Below, in pieces: positions 49,976 through 58,571 of a stretch of 64,000 nt of DNA; positions within the stretch are counted from its first letter, which is position 1; every line of letters starts with the position of its first letter. The position numbers and the translations under genes were made by a program. Source of the DNA: Polynucleobacter asymbioticus (lineage in GTDB: Bacteria > Pseudomonadota > Gammaproteobacteria > Burkholderiales > Burkholderiaceae); NCBI RefSeq assembly GCF_018687575.1, contig NZ_CP061297.1:62001-126000 (forward strand), written 5' to 3'. The notes beneath the pieces were generated by a model. It did no database searches, was not told the DNA's origin, and was given only the letters and a program-made list of their open reading frames with translations.

Positions 49976-50587
49976 ATGATGGTGTTGTACTCGGGCACAA
50001 ACTGCCCATTCTCGCAACGCTGCCGTTTGGTGCTTTTCGAAAAAGGCATGGACTTTGAGATCCGTGATGTTGACTTGTTTAACAAGCCAGAAGATATCTC
50101 GGTGATGAACCCTTATGGCCAAGTGCCAATCTTGGTTGAGCGCGACTTGATTTTGTATGAGTCAAACATCATCAATGAATATATTGATGAGCGTTTCCCT
50201 CATCCACAATTAATGCCGCCTGATCCAGTTGCTCGCGCACGCGCACGCCTCTTCCTCTTCAATTTTGAGAAAGAATTGTTTGTACACGTTGCAGCCTTGG
50301 AGAACGAAAAAGGTAAGGCAGCAGAGAAGTCTCACGAAAAGGCTCGTTTGGCTATTCGTGATCGCCTAACTCAGCTGGCACCTATTTTTGTGAAGAACAA
50401 GTACATGCTGGGTGAAGAGTTTTCTATGCTTGATGTGGCTATAGCTCCATTACTATGGCGTTTAGAGCATTACGGCATTGACCTCTCGCGCAATGCAGCC
50501 CCTCTCTTGAAGTACGCTGAGCGTATTTTCAGTAGACCTGCTTATATCGAGGCTTTAACGCCTTCAGAAAAGGTAATGCGTCGCTAA
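49976..50587 (+). CDS. sspA: Stringent starvation protein A (GST-like)
   Basis: SspA binds RNA polymerase and adjusts transcription in starvation in enterobacteria. The 203-residue protein has a glutathione-S-transferase fold: thioredoxin-like domain with YSGTNCPFSQRCRLVLFEKG, NPYGQVPILVERD and YESNIINEYIDERFPHP, then an alpha domain. It lies after petABC and 31 bp before sspB, a conserved arrangement in beta- and gammaproteobacteria. Confidence 0.95.
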   Translation: MMVLYSGTNCPFSQRCRLVLFEKGMDFEIRDVDLFNKPEDISVMNPYGQVPILVERDLILYESNIINEYIDERFPHPQLMPPDPVARARARLFLFNFEKELFVHVAALENEKGKAAEKSHEKARLAIRDRLTQLAPIFVKNKYMLGEEFSMLDVAIAPLLWRLEHYGIDLSRNAAPLLKYAERIFSRPAYIEALTPSEKVMRR

Positions 50588-50618
50588 GCGGCTCATTGTC
50601 CATGCTGGCAAGATAAGC

Positions 50619-51020
50619 ATGTCTGATATCCCAAGCAATAAACCTTACCTAATCCGTGCCCTACATCAGTGGTGCACGGATTTTGGTTTTACACCCTTCA
50701 TGGCAGTTTTTGTTGATGAAAACGTCGAAGTGCCCATGGAGTTTGTGAAGAATAATGAAATCGTTCTCAATCTTTCTCTTGAGGCCTGTCATCAGCTCAA
50801 TTTAGACAATGACTGGATTAGCTTCCAGGCAAGATTTGGCGGAGTCCCAAGAAAAATCATGGTTCCAGTAAGCCATGTTTTAGCTATCTATGCCCGTGAA
50901 AATGGCCAGGGCATGTCCTTTCCATTTGATGCTAGCCAGTCAGTTAAACCTCAAGATTCGGATCCCGAGAATCCTGAAAAACCAAAAGCTGGCAGACCTT
51001 CCTTAACGATTGTGAAATAG
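50619..51020 (+). CDS. sspB: ClpXP protease specificity-enhancing factor SspB
   Basis: SspB delivers ssrA-tagged peptides to ClpXP. The 133-residue protein has the substrate-binding domain with KPYLIRALHQWCTDFGFTPF, VPMEFVKNNEIVLNLS and RFGGVPRKIMVPVSHVLAIY. A flexible acidic linker leads to a short C-terminal ClpX-binding tail GRPSLTIVK. It pairs with sspA. Confidence 0.94.
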   Translation: MSDIPSNKPYLIRALHQWCTDFGFTPFMAVFVDENVEVPMEFVKNNEIVLNLSLEACHQLNLDNDWISFQARFGGVPRKIMVPVSHVLAIYARENGQGMSFPFDASQSVKPQDSDPENPEKPKAGRPSLTIVK

Positions 51021-51038
51021 GTTAAAATATTATCCGTT

Positions 51039-51114
51039 GCCCCTTTAGCTCATCTGGTAGAGCAACTGATTTGTAATCAGTAGGTGGTCTGTTCGAGTCG
51101 GACAAGGGGCACCA
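51039..51114 (+). tRNA. tRNA-Thr (anticodon UGU)
   Basis: A full cloverleaf of 76 nt. The acceptor stem is GCCCCTT (51039-51045) with AAGGGGC (51104-51110), then discriminator A and encoded CCA (51112-51114). The anticodon stem ACTGA/TCAGT encloses loop TTTGTAA, so the anticodon is TGT at 51072-51074, reading ACA threonine codons. The T arm has GTTCGAGTC. A TAAAAT at 51023-51028 may be its -10 element. Confidence 0.95.
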
Positions 51115-51121
51115 AAAATTT

Positions 51122-51156
51122 AAAAAAACCTAAGTTCTCGCGAATTTAGGTTTTTT
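51122..51156 (+). terminator. Rho-independent terminator after tRNA-Thr
   Basis: The stem AAAAAACCTAA...TTC pairs with GAA...TTAGGTTTTTT around a small loop with TCGC and ends in a T tract. It may also serve the minus-strand transporter gene that ends at 51194. Confidence 0.8.
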
Positions 51157-51193
51157 CTTTTTATGGGATCCAATAAAGCATATTGCAAAGAAT

Positions 51194-52510
51194 TTAATTC
51201 AGTAGATTCGTTTTTCTAGTTTCCGGCAAATAGAGTATTGCCACAATTGCACCGCTAGCCAAGAATATAGTCGGATACCAGAGTCCTGCAATGCTACTTT
51301 CCCAGTATTGATTCAACCAGGTCACAATTAAAGGAAGCAGTCCACCAATCCAGCCTGCAGCTAAGTTATGTGGAAGAGTGGCTGCACTATTTCTGGTTTT
51401 AGCTGGAAATAATTCTGCAAGAAGGGCTGTTTGTGGCCCAACCACTAGTGCCAGGATTGCTGATAAAGCAATTAAGATTAGGCTTATCAATAGAGTGGAT
51501 TCACCATTAGCTTGCAGAAGATGAAATGCCGGCAGTATTAGTGCGGCTCCCAAGATCAGACCACTGACTACAACAGGTTTTCTACCAACCTTGTCTGAGA
51601 GCCATCCTGCGAATACGGTGAGGGGTAGCAGAGCAACTGTTGCATAAACGCTTAACTGGTCAACTACTTGTGGTGCAAGCTTTACGGTAGTTTTCAGAAA
51701 GATCGAGGTGTAGACCTGCACGCAGAAAAAAAGTACTGCGCCACCAGCAGATATGCAGAAGAAAAGTAGAAACATTCTCTTTCTGGTTTCAGGATCTTTG
51801 AGATTGTCTCGTAATGGGCTCTTGGATTGAGATTCTGTTTTACTGAGCTGCAAGTAGATCGGCGTTTCCTCTAAAGCCATGCGCGCTTTAAATGCAATCA
51901 ATAAAAGAATGAGAGAAACCCAAAATGGCACACGCCAGCCCCAAGATAGAAATTCTTCTGGAGTCAGGTAGAGCTGAAGCAGGGCAATTTGTAAGGTGGA
52001 TACCAGGATCCCCAGCGGCCCCATCAGTTGTAAAAAGCTTGTCTTAAAACCACGATTAGAGTCGCCAGCATGCTCTGTTAGGTAGACTGCGCTTCCTCCA
52101 ATTTCACCGCCGGCTGAAAGGCCTTGAAGCAATCTTAAGCTGACTAGCATGGTGGGCGCCCATATTCCAACTTGAGCATAGGTCGGCAAAAAACCAACGC
52201 AGACCGTTGCGATACCCATGAGGGTAATGGTGATCATAAAAACAGGACGGCGCCCAATACGGTCACCAATGCTGCCGAATATGGCCGCACCAATGGGCCT
52301 TACCACCATACCTACCCCAAAGGTTGCTAGGCTGGCTAATAAGGCTGTGCTGGGATCACTAGACGGAAAAAAGAGTGGACCAAAAACTACAGCCAGAGTG
52401 GCAAAAGTAAGAAAGTCATACCACTCTAGAAATGTTCCAAAGCAGGCTGCGATGGCAACTTTTCTATAGGAATGAGATGGGGCTTGAGAGTCTGATGCTG
52501 TAGCAGTCAA
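51194..52510 (-). CDS. MFS transporter, metabolite:H+ symporter (MHS) type
   Basis: The 438-residue protein has twelve predicted membrane segments. Family motifs are ACFGTFLEWYDFLTFATLA near the start, GSIGDRIGRRPVFMITI between helices 2 and 3, RLLQGLSAGGEIGGSAVYLTEH and the central loop ARMALEETPIYLQL, as in ProP, KgtP and ShiA-type transporters. Such proteins import organic acids, osmolytes or shikimate. The substrate cannot be told from sequence. It is followed upstream on the same strand by rmuC, 14 bp away. Confidence 0.9.
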   Translation of the reverse strand: MTATASDSQAPSHSYRKVAIAACFGTFLEWYDFLTFATLAVVFGPLFFPSSDPSTALLASLATFGVGMVVRPIGAAIFGSIGDRIGRRPVFMITITLMGIATVCVGFLPTYAQVGIWAPTMLVSLRLLQGLSAGGEIGGSAVYLTEHAGDSNRGFKTSFLQLMGPLGILVSTLQIALLQLYLTPEEFLSWGWRVPFWVSLILLLIAFKARMALEETPIYLQLSKTESQSKSPLRDNLKDPETRKRMFLLFFCISAGGAVLFFCVQVYTSIFLKTTVKLAPQVVDQLSVYATVALLPLTVFAGWLSDKVGRKPVVVSGLILGAALILPAFHLLQANGESTLLISLILIALSAILALVVGPQTALLAELFPAKTRNSAATLPHNLAAGWIGGLLPLIVTWLNQYWESSIAGLWYPTIFLASGAIVAILYLPETRKTNLLN

Positions 52511-52524
52511 TTTTTGTTCTGCGT

Positions 52525-53799
52525 TTATTCTGGATCTGTTGAAGATTCAATCAGGGGTGCAGGGATGTTTTTACTAGGCTTAACGCCAAGCTCGCGCACC
52601 TTCTCAGCGGTACGAATCAGATTACCCTTACCTGATTTCAGTTTATTAAAGGCATCGTGATAACTGGTTTGTGCTTGATCTAGACGTTGACCTAGTTTTT
52701 CAAGATCATCTACAAAACCAACAAATTTATCGTAGAGCGTGCCACATTGTTTTGCAATTTCTAAGGCGTTGCGATTTTGGTGATCCTGACGCCATAAGTG
52801 AGCAACGGTACGCAGTGTGGCCATCAAGGTGCTGGGGCATACCAGCACAATGTTCTTCGCTAGCGCTTCTTGGTAAAGGTTGGGTGCAGTTTTTAGGGCC
52901 AATAGAAAAGCTGGCTCGATGGGCACAAACATCAAGACAAAATCTACCGAGCCAATGCCATATAAAGAACTGTAGTTCTTGCTCGAGAGCCCCTGAATAT
53001 GTTGTCTTAGCGACTGGATGTGTGCAGCCAACTCTTGTTCTGAGACTATCGGATCGGTTGCTTCAGCATGGCGTGAATATGCTGTGATGGAAACCTTGCT
53101 ATCGACCACCAAACTCCTGCCTTCCGGCAATTTAACAACAACGTCTGGTTGAAGGCGTGAGCCATCAGTCTGGGTATGGCTGTCTTGAACAAGATATTCT
53201 TCGCCCTTGCGCAAGCCTGAAGATTCAAGGATGGACTCGAGAACCAATTCACCCCAATTGCCTTGTACTTTCGAATCGCCCTTGAGCGCTTGGGTCAGCG
53301 AACGCGTTTCATCTGACATACGTAAATTTAGATTAGCTAGACGCTCGATCTCGCTCTTGAGGGCAAAGCGTTCACGTGCTTCATTACCGTAGGAGGTATT
53401 TACCTGCTCTTTAAATTCTGAAAGCTTGTTTTGCAGTGGTTTGAGTAATGCATCTAGATTGGCAACATTTTGTTCGGTGAAGCGCTTCGACTTATCTTCC
53501 AGAATTTCATTAGCTAAATTTTTGAACTGATTGGTCAGCGCTTCTTTAGCCTCATTGAGGGATTCAATTCTGCCAAGACCTTGCTTGCGCTCGGAATCTA
53601 GCTCCGCCTCGAGGCGAATTGCATTTTGTAAGGCCTGGTCTCTTTCAGAGCGCAGGCTGATAGTAAGGGCTGCTTCAGTTTGCGCTTCTTGTTCGCTACG
53701 CTGCAGCGCGGACCTCAGATTGAGCGCGTAAACCAAAAGGCCTGCGCATAAACCGAATGGCAGGCCAAAAAGGAGTAGGGCGCTGAAATCAAAAGTCAC
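52525..53799 (-). CDS. rmuC: DNA recombination protein RmuC
   Basis: RmuC limits recombination at short inverted repeats in E. coli. The 424-residue protein has an N-terminal membrane helix, a long coiled coil (about residues 25-170, Glu/Arg/Leu-rich) and the RmuC nuclease-like domain with VQGNWGELVLESILESSGL, QPDVVVKLPEGRSLVVDSKV, DFVLMFVPIEPAFLLAL and CPSTLMATLRTVAHLW. Its known link to inverted repeats is noteworthy beside the porin pair, but no direct connection is implied. Confidence 0.93.
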   Translation of the reverse strand: MTFDFSALLLFGLPFGLCAGLLVYALNLRSALQRSEQEAQTEAALTISLRSERDQALQNAIRLEAELDSERKQGLGRIESLNEAKEALTNQFKNLANEILEDKSKRFTEQNVANLDALLKPLQNKLSEFKEQVNTSYGNEARERFALKSEIERLANLNLRMSDETRSLTQALKGDSKVQGNWGELVLESILESSGLRKGEEYLVQDSHTQTDGSRLQPDVVVKLPEGRSLVVDSKVSITAYSRHAEATDPIVSEQELAAHIQSLRQHIQGLSSKNYSSLYGIGSVDFVLMFVPIEPAFLLALKTAPNLYQEALAKNIVLVCPSTLMATLRTVAHLWRQDHQNRNALEIAKQCGTLYDKFVGFVDDLEKLGQRLDQAQTSYHDAFNKLKSGKGNLIRTAEKVRELGVKPSKNIPAPLIESSTDPE

Positions 53800-53827
53800 A
53801 AATACAGTCTATGCAAGCTATGAAGTC

Positions 53828-54136
53828 TTAGCCTTGAACTAACTTTTGCAATTCACCGCTTTGGAACATCTCAGTCATGATGTCAGAGCCACCAATGAAT
53901 TCACCATTGATATAGAGCTGAGGAATGGTTGGCCAGTTAGCAAATTCTTTAATACCCTGACGAATTTCTGCATCCTCTAATACGTTCACTGTATGTAGCT
54001 TGTCTACGCCACAAGTGCGCAGAATATTGACTGCATTTCCAGAGAAACCACATTGTGGAAATTGAGCATTGCCCTTCATGAACAATACAACGGGATGGCT
54101 GCTAACGATTTCTTGAATTTTTGCTTGGGTATCCAT
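53828..54136 (-). CDS. grxD: Monothiol glutaredoxin (Grx4/GrxD type)
   Basis: The 102-residue protein carries the CGFS active site (Cys29-Ser32) in [15 protein letters not shown]. It also has [18 protein letters not shown] and [15 protein letters not shown], with the cis-Pro and GG glutathione-binding motifs. Such glutaredoxins carry 2Fe-2S clusters and form complexes with BolA-family proteins, such as the IbaG-like protein at 29.4 kb. It lies downstream of prmC in the conserved hemA-prfA-prmC-grxD order. Confidence 0.95.
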   Translation of the reverse strand: MDTQAKIQEIVSSHPVVLFMKGNAQFPQCGFSGNAVNILRTCGVDKLHTVNVLEDAEIRQGIKEFANWPTIPQLYINGEFIGGSDIMTEMFQSGELQKLVQG

Positions 54137-54241
54137 AATTTTCTTCCTGAATTAGCGCTGTAAGGCGATCTTGAATTGCAATTAACAATGAGGGTAATTT
54201 TAAGGCTATCTGCAGAAAAGGGTTAATTCCCTTTATGGGTT

Positions 54242-55090
54242 TTAGAGCCTTTTTCGTCCAGAGGCTGCACGGCAGTGGCCCGCCAAATCGAGATGAGCCT
54301 GCACATCTATTAGGCCTGCTTCTTTCATAAGCTCTAGCACCGCTTGAGATTGATCAAAGCCATGCTCGACGGCAATCAAGCCACCAGCTTTCAGATATTG
54401 ATCTGCCCCGGCAATAATGACCTCTAGGCAGCTCAGCCCGCTAGCGTAATCGGTCAGCGCAGATTCAGGCTCAAATCGGAGATCCCCCTGGGTGAGATGG
54501 GGGTCTTGGTTAGCGATATAGGGCGGATTGCTGACAATGACATCAAATTGGTTTCCTTGGACTAGCGCCTCGTACCAACTGCCCTGTGAAAACTGGACTC
54601 GATCCGTCAGGTTGAGGAATTCAGCATTTTGCTTGGCGATACCCAGAGCATGTTCTGATTGATCTGTTGCAAACAGTAACGCCAGAGGCGCAGCACTAGC
54701 AATCGAGAGGGCAATAGCGCCAGAGCCGGTGCCGAGGTCCAATACCTTGGTAGCCCTGTTGAGCTTGGTGATATCGGTAAGAGCAATCTCTACCAGGAGC
54801 TCGGTTTCTGGGCGGGGAATCAGTACTCCAGGCCCTACCTGTAACTCAATATTATGAAAACCCTTCTTACCCAAGATATAAGCGATGGGCTCACCATGCA
54901 ATCTTCTGGAGACTAGACTTTCCCATTCTTCAAAGGCTTGCTCATTCAGGCCCATATCGTCGCGCGATAGGAGGGCAGAACGTGGGAGTTGATAGTGCTT
55001 CTCTAGTAAGTGGGCTAGCAATATCCGCGCCTCATTGACTGGCAATGCGCAGTTGCTCATTAATTCTCGTAAAGACTGGCTAATACTCAT
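54242..55090 (-). CDS. prmC: Peptide chain release factor N5-glutamine methyltransferase PrmC
   Basis: PrmC methylates the glutamine of the GGQ motif of RF1 and RF2. From the ATG at 55090 the protein has 282 residues; a longer frame would overlap prfA. It has the N-terminal helical domain and the SAM-binding motif VLDLGTGSGAIALSIASAAP. The substrate motif FDVIVSNPPYI is present, as is GVLIPRPETELLVEIAL. It lies 10 bp downstream of prfA, whose product is its substrate. Confidence 0.94.
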   Translation of the reverse strand: MSISQSLRELMSNCALPVNEARILLAHLLEKHYQLPRSALLSRDDMGLNEQAFEEWESLVSRRLHGEPIAYILGKKGFHNIELQVGPGVLIPRPETELLVEIALTDITKLNRATKVLDLGTGSGAIALSIASAAPLALLFATDQSEHALGIAKQNAEFLNLTDRVQFSQGSWYEALVQGNQFDVIVSNPPYIANQDPHLTQGDLRFEPESALTDYASGLSCLEVIIAGADQYLKAGGLIAVEHGFDQSQAVLELMKEAGLIDVQAHLDLAGHCRAASGRKRL

Positions 55091-55100
55091 CCTACCTACA

Positions 55101-56180
55101 TTAACTATCACCAAGTGCTGCAAGAAGCTCTGCTTGATGTTCTGATGCCAAAGCATTGCACAGGTCGTCTAAATCTCCATCCATCATGGCATCAATCTTA
55201 TAGAGCGTGAGATTAATACGATGATCAGTAATGCGACCTTGCGGAAAGTTGTAAGTACGAATTCGGTCGCTACGATCACCAGAACCAATCAGAGACTTTC
55301 TGGTTTGGGCTTCGAGCTGATGTTTCTCGCGTTCACGCGCATCCATGATGCGTGATACCAGCACTTTCATCGCTTGTTCACGGTTACGGTGTTGGCTACG
55401 GTCATCCTGACACTCAACTACTGTGCCCGTGGGTAAGTGCGTGATACGTACTGCAGAATCTGTTTTATTAATATGCTGGCCACCAGCACCTGATGCTCTA
55501 AAAGTATCAATACGCAGTTCAGCGGGATTAATTTTGACTGCCTCTAATTCATCTGCCTCGGGCATCACTGCCACTGTACAAGCAGATGTATGTATACGAC
55601 CTTGGGTTTCTGTTTGGGGTACACGTTGCACGCGGTGACCACCAGATTCAAATTTGAGGCGCGAGTAAACGGATTGACCAACCAAGCGAAGAACAACTTC
55701 TTTGTATCCACCAAGATCAGATTCGGCGGCATTTACCACTTCCACCTTCCAGCCTTGACGCTCAGCGAAGCGCGTATACATCCTCAATAAGTCGCCAGCA
55801 AAGAGGGCGCTCTCATCACCACCCGTACCCGCACGAATTTCTAAGAAGACGTTGCGCTCGTCATTCACATCTTTAGGTAATAGTAGTTTTTGAAGTACGC
55901 CCTCAAGCTCCTCCATAGTAGCCTGAGCTTGCTTCTGTTCGTCATCGGCAAAGTCTTTCATCTCCGGATCTTTGCGCATCTCTTCAGCGGCTTGAGCATC
56001 AGCCTCAGCTTGTTTGTATAAGCCAAACTGCTCAACTACCATCGCAATATCAGAATGCTCACGCGTGAGCTTCCGATAGTTGTCCATGTCCTTCGTGGAC
56101 TCTTCGGTAGTTAATAGGGAATTGAGTTCGGCTAAGCGCGTGTCTAGGTGGTCTAGCTTAGCCCGCATGCTGGGCTTCAT
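55101..56180 (-). CDS. prfA: Peptide chain release factor 1
   Basis: RF1 ends translation at UAA and UAG codons. The 359-residue protein has the tripeptide discriminator PQT (188-190) in the stop-codon reading domain, and GGQ at 233-235 in [16 protein letters not shown], whose glutamine is methylated by PrmC. The N-terminal coiled domain and the C-terminal helices are intact. The start codon lies directly after the hemA stop with no gap. Confidence 0.97.
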   Translation of the reverse strand: MKPSMRAKLDHLDTRLAELNSLLTTEESTKDMDNYRKLTREHSDIAMVVEQFGLYKQAEADAQAAEEMRKDPEMKDFADDEQKQAQATMEELEGVLQKLLLPKDVNDERNVFLEIRAGTGGDESALFAGDLLRMYTRFAERQGWKVEVVNAAESDLGGYKEVVLRLVGQSVYSRLKFESGGHRVQRVPQTETQGRIHTSACTVAVMPEADELEAVKINPAELRIDTFRASGAGGQHINKTDSAVRITHLPTGTVVECQDDRSQHRNREQAMKVLVSRIMDAREREKHQLEAQTRKSLIGSGDRSDRIRTYNFPQGRITDHRINLTLYKIDAMMDGDLDDLCNALASEHQAELLAALGDS

Positions 56181-57497
56181 CTAATGGTCTTCTGGCTTGG
56201 AGTGCGAGGCGAACAATTTGGGAAGCAACTTAATCAGGGCGTCACGCTCAGCGCCATTAGAGTGTTGTAAAGCATGTAGTGAGCCATGCAAGAACTTATT
56301 GGTTAAGCCTTGAGCCATCGCATTAAGAACTTCTTGGGGATCCTCGCCACGCATCAATCGTTTCATGGCGCGATCGAGTTCGAGCTGTCTGAGATGTTCA
56401 CCTTGTTGCTGAATATCCTGAATCAATGGCACAGTCTTGCGACCCTGCATCCAATGCATAAAACTACCAACGCGATCTTCAATGATCGCTTCAGCTTGGC
56501 TTACAGCAGCTTGGCGTAGAGACGTTCCCGTTTGAATCATGACGCCTAAATCATCGACTGTATAAAGATAAATGTCATTTAAACGAGCAATCTCAGGCTC
56601 AAAGTCACGAGGTACCGCTAAGTCAATCATCACCATCGGTTTATGGCGACGTTGCTTCAGAGCGCTCTCCACCATTCCCAAGCCAATGATCGGAAGCGAT
56701 GAGGCAGTGCTTGAAATAATGATGTCGAATTCATGTAATCGTGAAGGTAATTCTGAAAGCTTGAATGATTCCGCCTCAACATCTTGAATTGAAATCGAAT
56801 CTGCTAATTCTTGGCCACGCTCAATGGTGCGATTAGCAATTGCAACGGCCTTGGGTTTACGTGCCACAAAATGGGTTGCACATAAAGTGATCATATCGCC
56901 AGCACCGATAAACAGAACACGTTGATCAGCAATACTTTCAAAAATACGTTCGGCTAATCGAACTGAGGCAGCTGCCATCGAGATTGAATGAGCGCCAATT
57001 TCTGTAGAGCCACGAACTTCTTTGGCAACGGCAAAAGTTTTCTGAAAGAGTTGATTGAGATAAGTACCAAGGACGCCTGCATCATTTGCAGTGCGCACAG
57101 CATCTTTCATCTGACCCAAAATTTGGGTTTCACCAATCACCATGGAATCCAATCCACAGGCAACCCGAAAGGCGTGACGTACCGCATCAGATTGCGGTAG
57201 TGAATAAATATGCGGCTCCAAACTGCTTGGAGCAAGTTGTTGGGTTTTGGCTAGCCAGTCAAACGTTGCTTCATGCAAAAGACTTGCAGCGTCTGCGTCA
57301 TTAGCGGCGCAATAGACTTCAGTGCGATTGCAGGTCGACAAAATAGTGGCCTCAGGCAGGCCGGCCTGATTCGCGCCAACGAGATGTTGGCGAAGATCAT
57401 GCAACGCTTCTTGAAGAAATTCGGGGTCAAAGGCGACCTTTTCCCGAATGGCGACCGGCGCTGTGTGATGATTGATGCCGAGTGTCAACAACTTCAT
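56181..57497 (-). CDS. hemA: Glutamyl-tRNA reductase
   Basis: HemA reduces glutamyl-tRNA to glutamate-1-semialdehyde, the first committed step of tetrapyrrole synthesis and one step before the ALA used by HemB at 6.2 kb. The 438-residue protein has the catalytic Cys56 in [32 protein letters not shown], the NADPH-binding [10 protein letters not shown] and the [10 protein letters not shown] motif. It begins [15 protein letters not shown]. It is the first gene of the hemA-prfA-prmC-grxD cluster. Confidence 0.97.
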   Translation of the reverse strand: MKLLTLGINHHTAPVAIREKVAFDPEFLQEALHDLRQHLVGANQAGLPEATILSTCNRTEVYCAANDADAASLLHEATFDWLAKTQQLAPSSLEPHIYSLPQSDAVRHAFRVACGLDSMVIGETQILGQMKDAVRTANDAGVLGTYLNQLFQKTFAVAKEVRGSTEIGAHSISMAAASVRLAERIFESIADQRVLFIGAGDMITLCATHFVARKPKAVAIANRTIERGQELADSISIQDVEAESFKLSELPSRLHEFDIIISSTASSLPIIGLGMVESALKQRRHKPMVMIDLAVPRDFEPEIARLNDIYLYTVDDLGVMIQTGTSLRQAAVSQAEAIIEDRVGSFMHWMQGRKTVPLIQDIQQQGEHLRQLELDRAMKRLMRGEDPQEVLNAMAQGLTNKFLHGSLHALQHSNGAERDALIKLLPKLFASHSKPEDH

Positions 57498-57540
57498 AAT
57501 GGTGATTATAGATTTGATGTCAGCAACAATGGGGGTAGCA

Positions 57541-57798
57541 ATGGGGTTTTTAGCTTTTCTGGTGATTGGCGGTCTATCTAGCGTATTTGCTTTGGTTTTT
57601 TACCCCAGACAAGGTAAATCCAAGCCAAAGACCAAGAAATTCCTCATGGCAGTCTTAGTTGGCAGTATTGCTGCCCTAGCTAGCTCCTATATAGGGCAAT
57701 TTGTAGGTTTATTTCAGGCTGGCCAGATGCTGGAATGGCTCAGTGCAATAGTGGCCGCATGTTTGGCTGGCTGCCTGTATGCAGCAGCCAAACCTTAG
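57541..57798 (+). CDS. Small membrane protein, GlsB/YeaQ/YmgE-like
   Basis: This gene is divergent from hemA. The frame is open from 57472 with several ATGs (57499, 57517, 57529, 57541). The start at 57541 gives 85 residues, close to the about 82 of YeaQ, and follows a GGGGGT stretch. The protein has three hydrophobic segments: [39 protein letters not shown] and [19 protein letters not shown], with a basic loop GKSKPKTKK. This is the transglycosylase-associated family pattern, of unknown role. It overlaps the end of ung by 4 bp on the opposite strand. Confidence 0.6.
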   Translation: MGFLAFLVIGGLSSVFALVFYPRQGKSKPKTKKFLMAVLVGSIAALASSYIGQFVGLFQAGQMLEWLSAIVAACLAGCLYAAAKP

Positions 57799-58571
57799 TT
57801 AAAGAGCTTGGCTTGAAGGGCGACGCTGGCTGTGGGCTCGTTCGAGGTGACCCAGCAAATAGGGGTTTCATGGCGCCTCATGAGCCACTCATTGGCTTTA
57901 GTGAAGTGCCCGCAGCTTGCCCTTGCACCAGGCTGTAGAAAGGGTTGATCCGTTTTGTAGACTCCCAGCCCAGAGGGGTGGGAGGATTGCAGAATCAATT
58001 GATCTGGGGCTGCCTCAATCAGGGGTAGCTTGGATTGGGCGTGACCACCCCACAGCATCCAAACCAGGCAAGGTTTTTGCTTTGCCAAGGTACTGATCAG
58101 TCTATCAACGAGGGGCTTCCAGCCTATGTTGGTATGGCTGCCCGCTACGCCTAATTTGACGCTGAGGGCGGTATTAATAAGGAGGACACCTTGCTCAGCC
58201 CAAGTATGAAGATCACCGTTGGGAAGGGTACCAAAACCTTCCAGTGCTAGGGCTTTGCTGATATTGCGCAAGGAACTAGGAAATTGTCGGGAATTAGTTG
58301 GAATATTGCTGGGTATCGAAAAAGCCAAGCCCTGAGCTAGACCGGGGGAGTGGTACGGATCCTGCCCCAAAATGACGACCTTAACTTTAGTAAGCGGGGT
58401 TAATGTCAGCGCTTTGAAGAAATTCTGGGGCTCAGGACACATCATTCCTGCAGATGTATTTAGCTCGGCCCTGAGATTAGTTTGTAGTTGTTGCCACTCA
58501 GGCGATTCAAAATAGTCTCCGAGGAGCGCGCGCCAATCTTCTGGAATATCAGCTGCAGAAAATGAATGCAT
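57795..58571 (-). CDS. ung: Uracil-DNA glycosylase
   Basis: Ung removes uracil from DNA in base excision repair. The 258-residue family 1 enzyme has the catalytic Asp71 in GQDPYHSPGLAQGLAFS, the uracil-binding VLLINTALSVKLG region with VWMLWGGHAQ, and the His-containing loop SSHPSGLGVYK that inserts into the minor groove. The C-terminus is slightly longer than in E. coli. Its start overlaps the M61 peptidase stop by one base. Confidence 0.95.
   Translation of the reverse strand: MHSFSAADIPEDWRALLGDYFESPEWQQLQTNLRAELNTSAGMMCPEPQNFFKALTLTPLTKVKVVILGQDPYHSPGLAQGLAFSIPSNIPTNSRQFPSSLRNISKALALEGFGTLPNGDLHTWAEQGVLLINTALSVKLGVAGSHTNIGWKPLVDRLISTLAKQKPCLVWMLWGGHAQSKLPLIEAAPDQLILQSSHPSGLGVYKTDQPFLQPGARASCGHFTKANEWLMRRHETPICWVTSNEPTASVALQAKLFN

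Noticed and set aside
52671..53087. Plus-strand open frame of 138 residues opposite rmuC
   Set aside because: Antisense shadow with no ribosome binding site or known domain.
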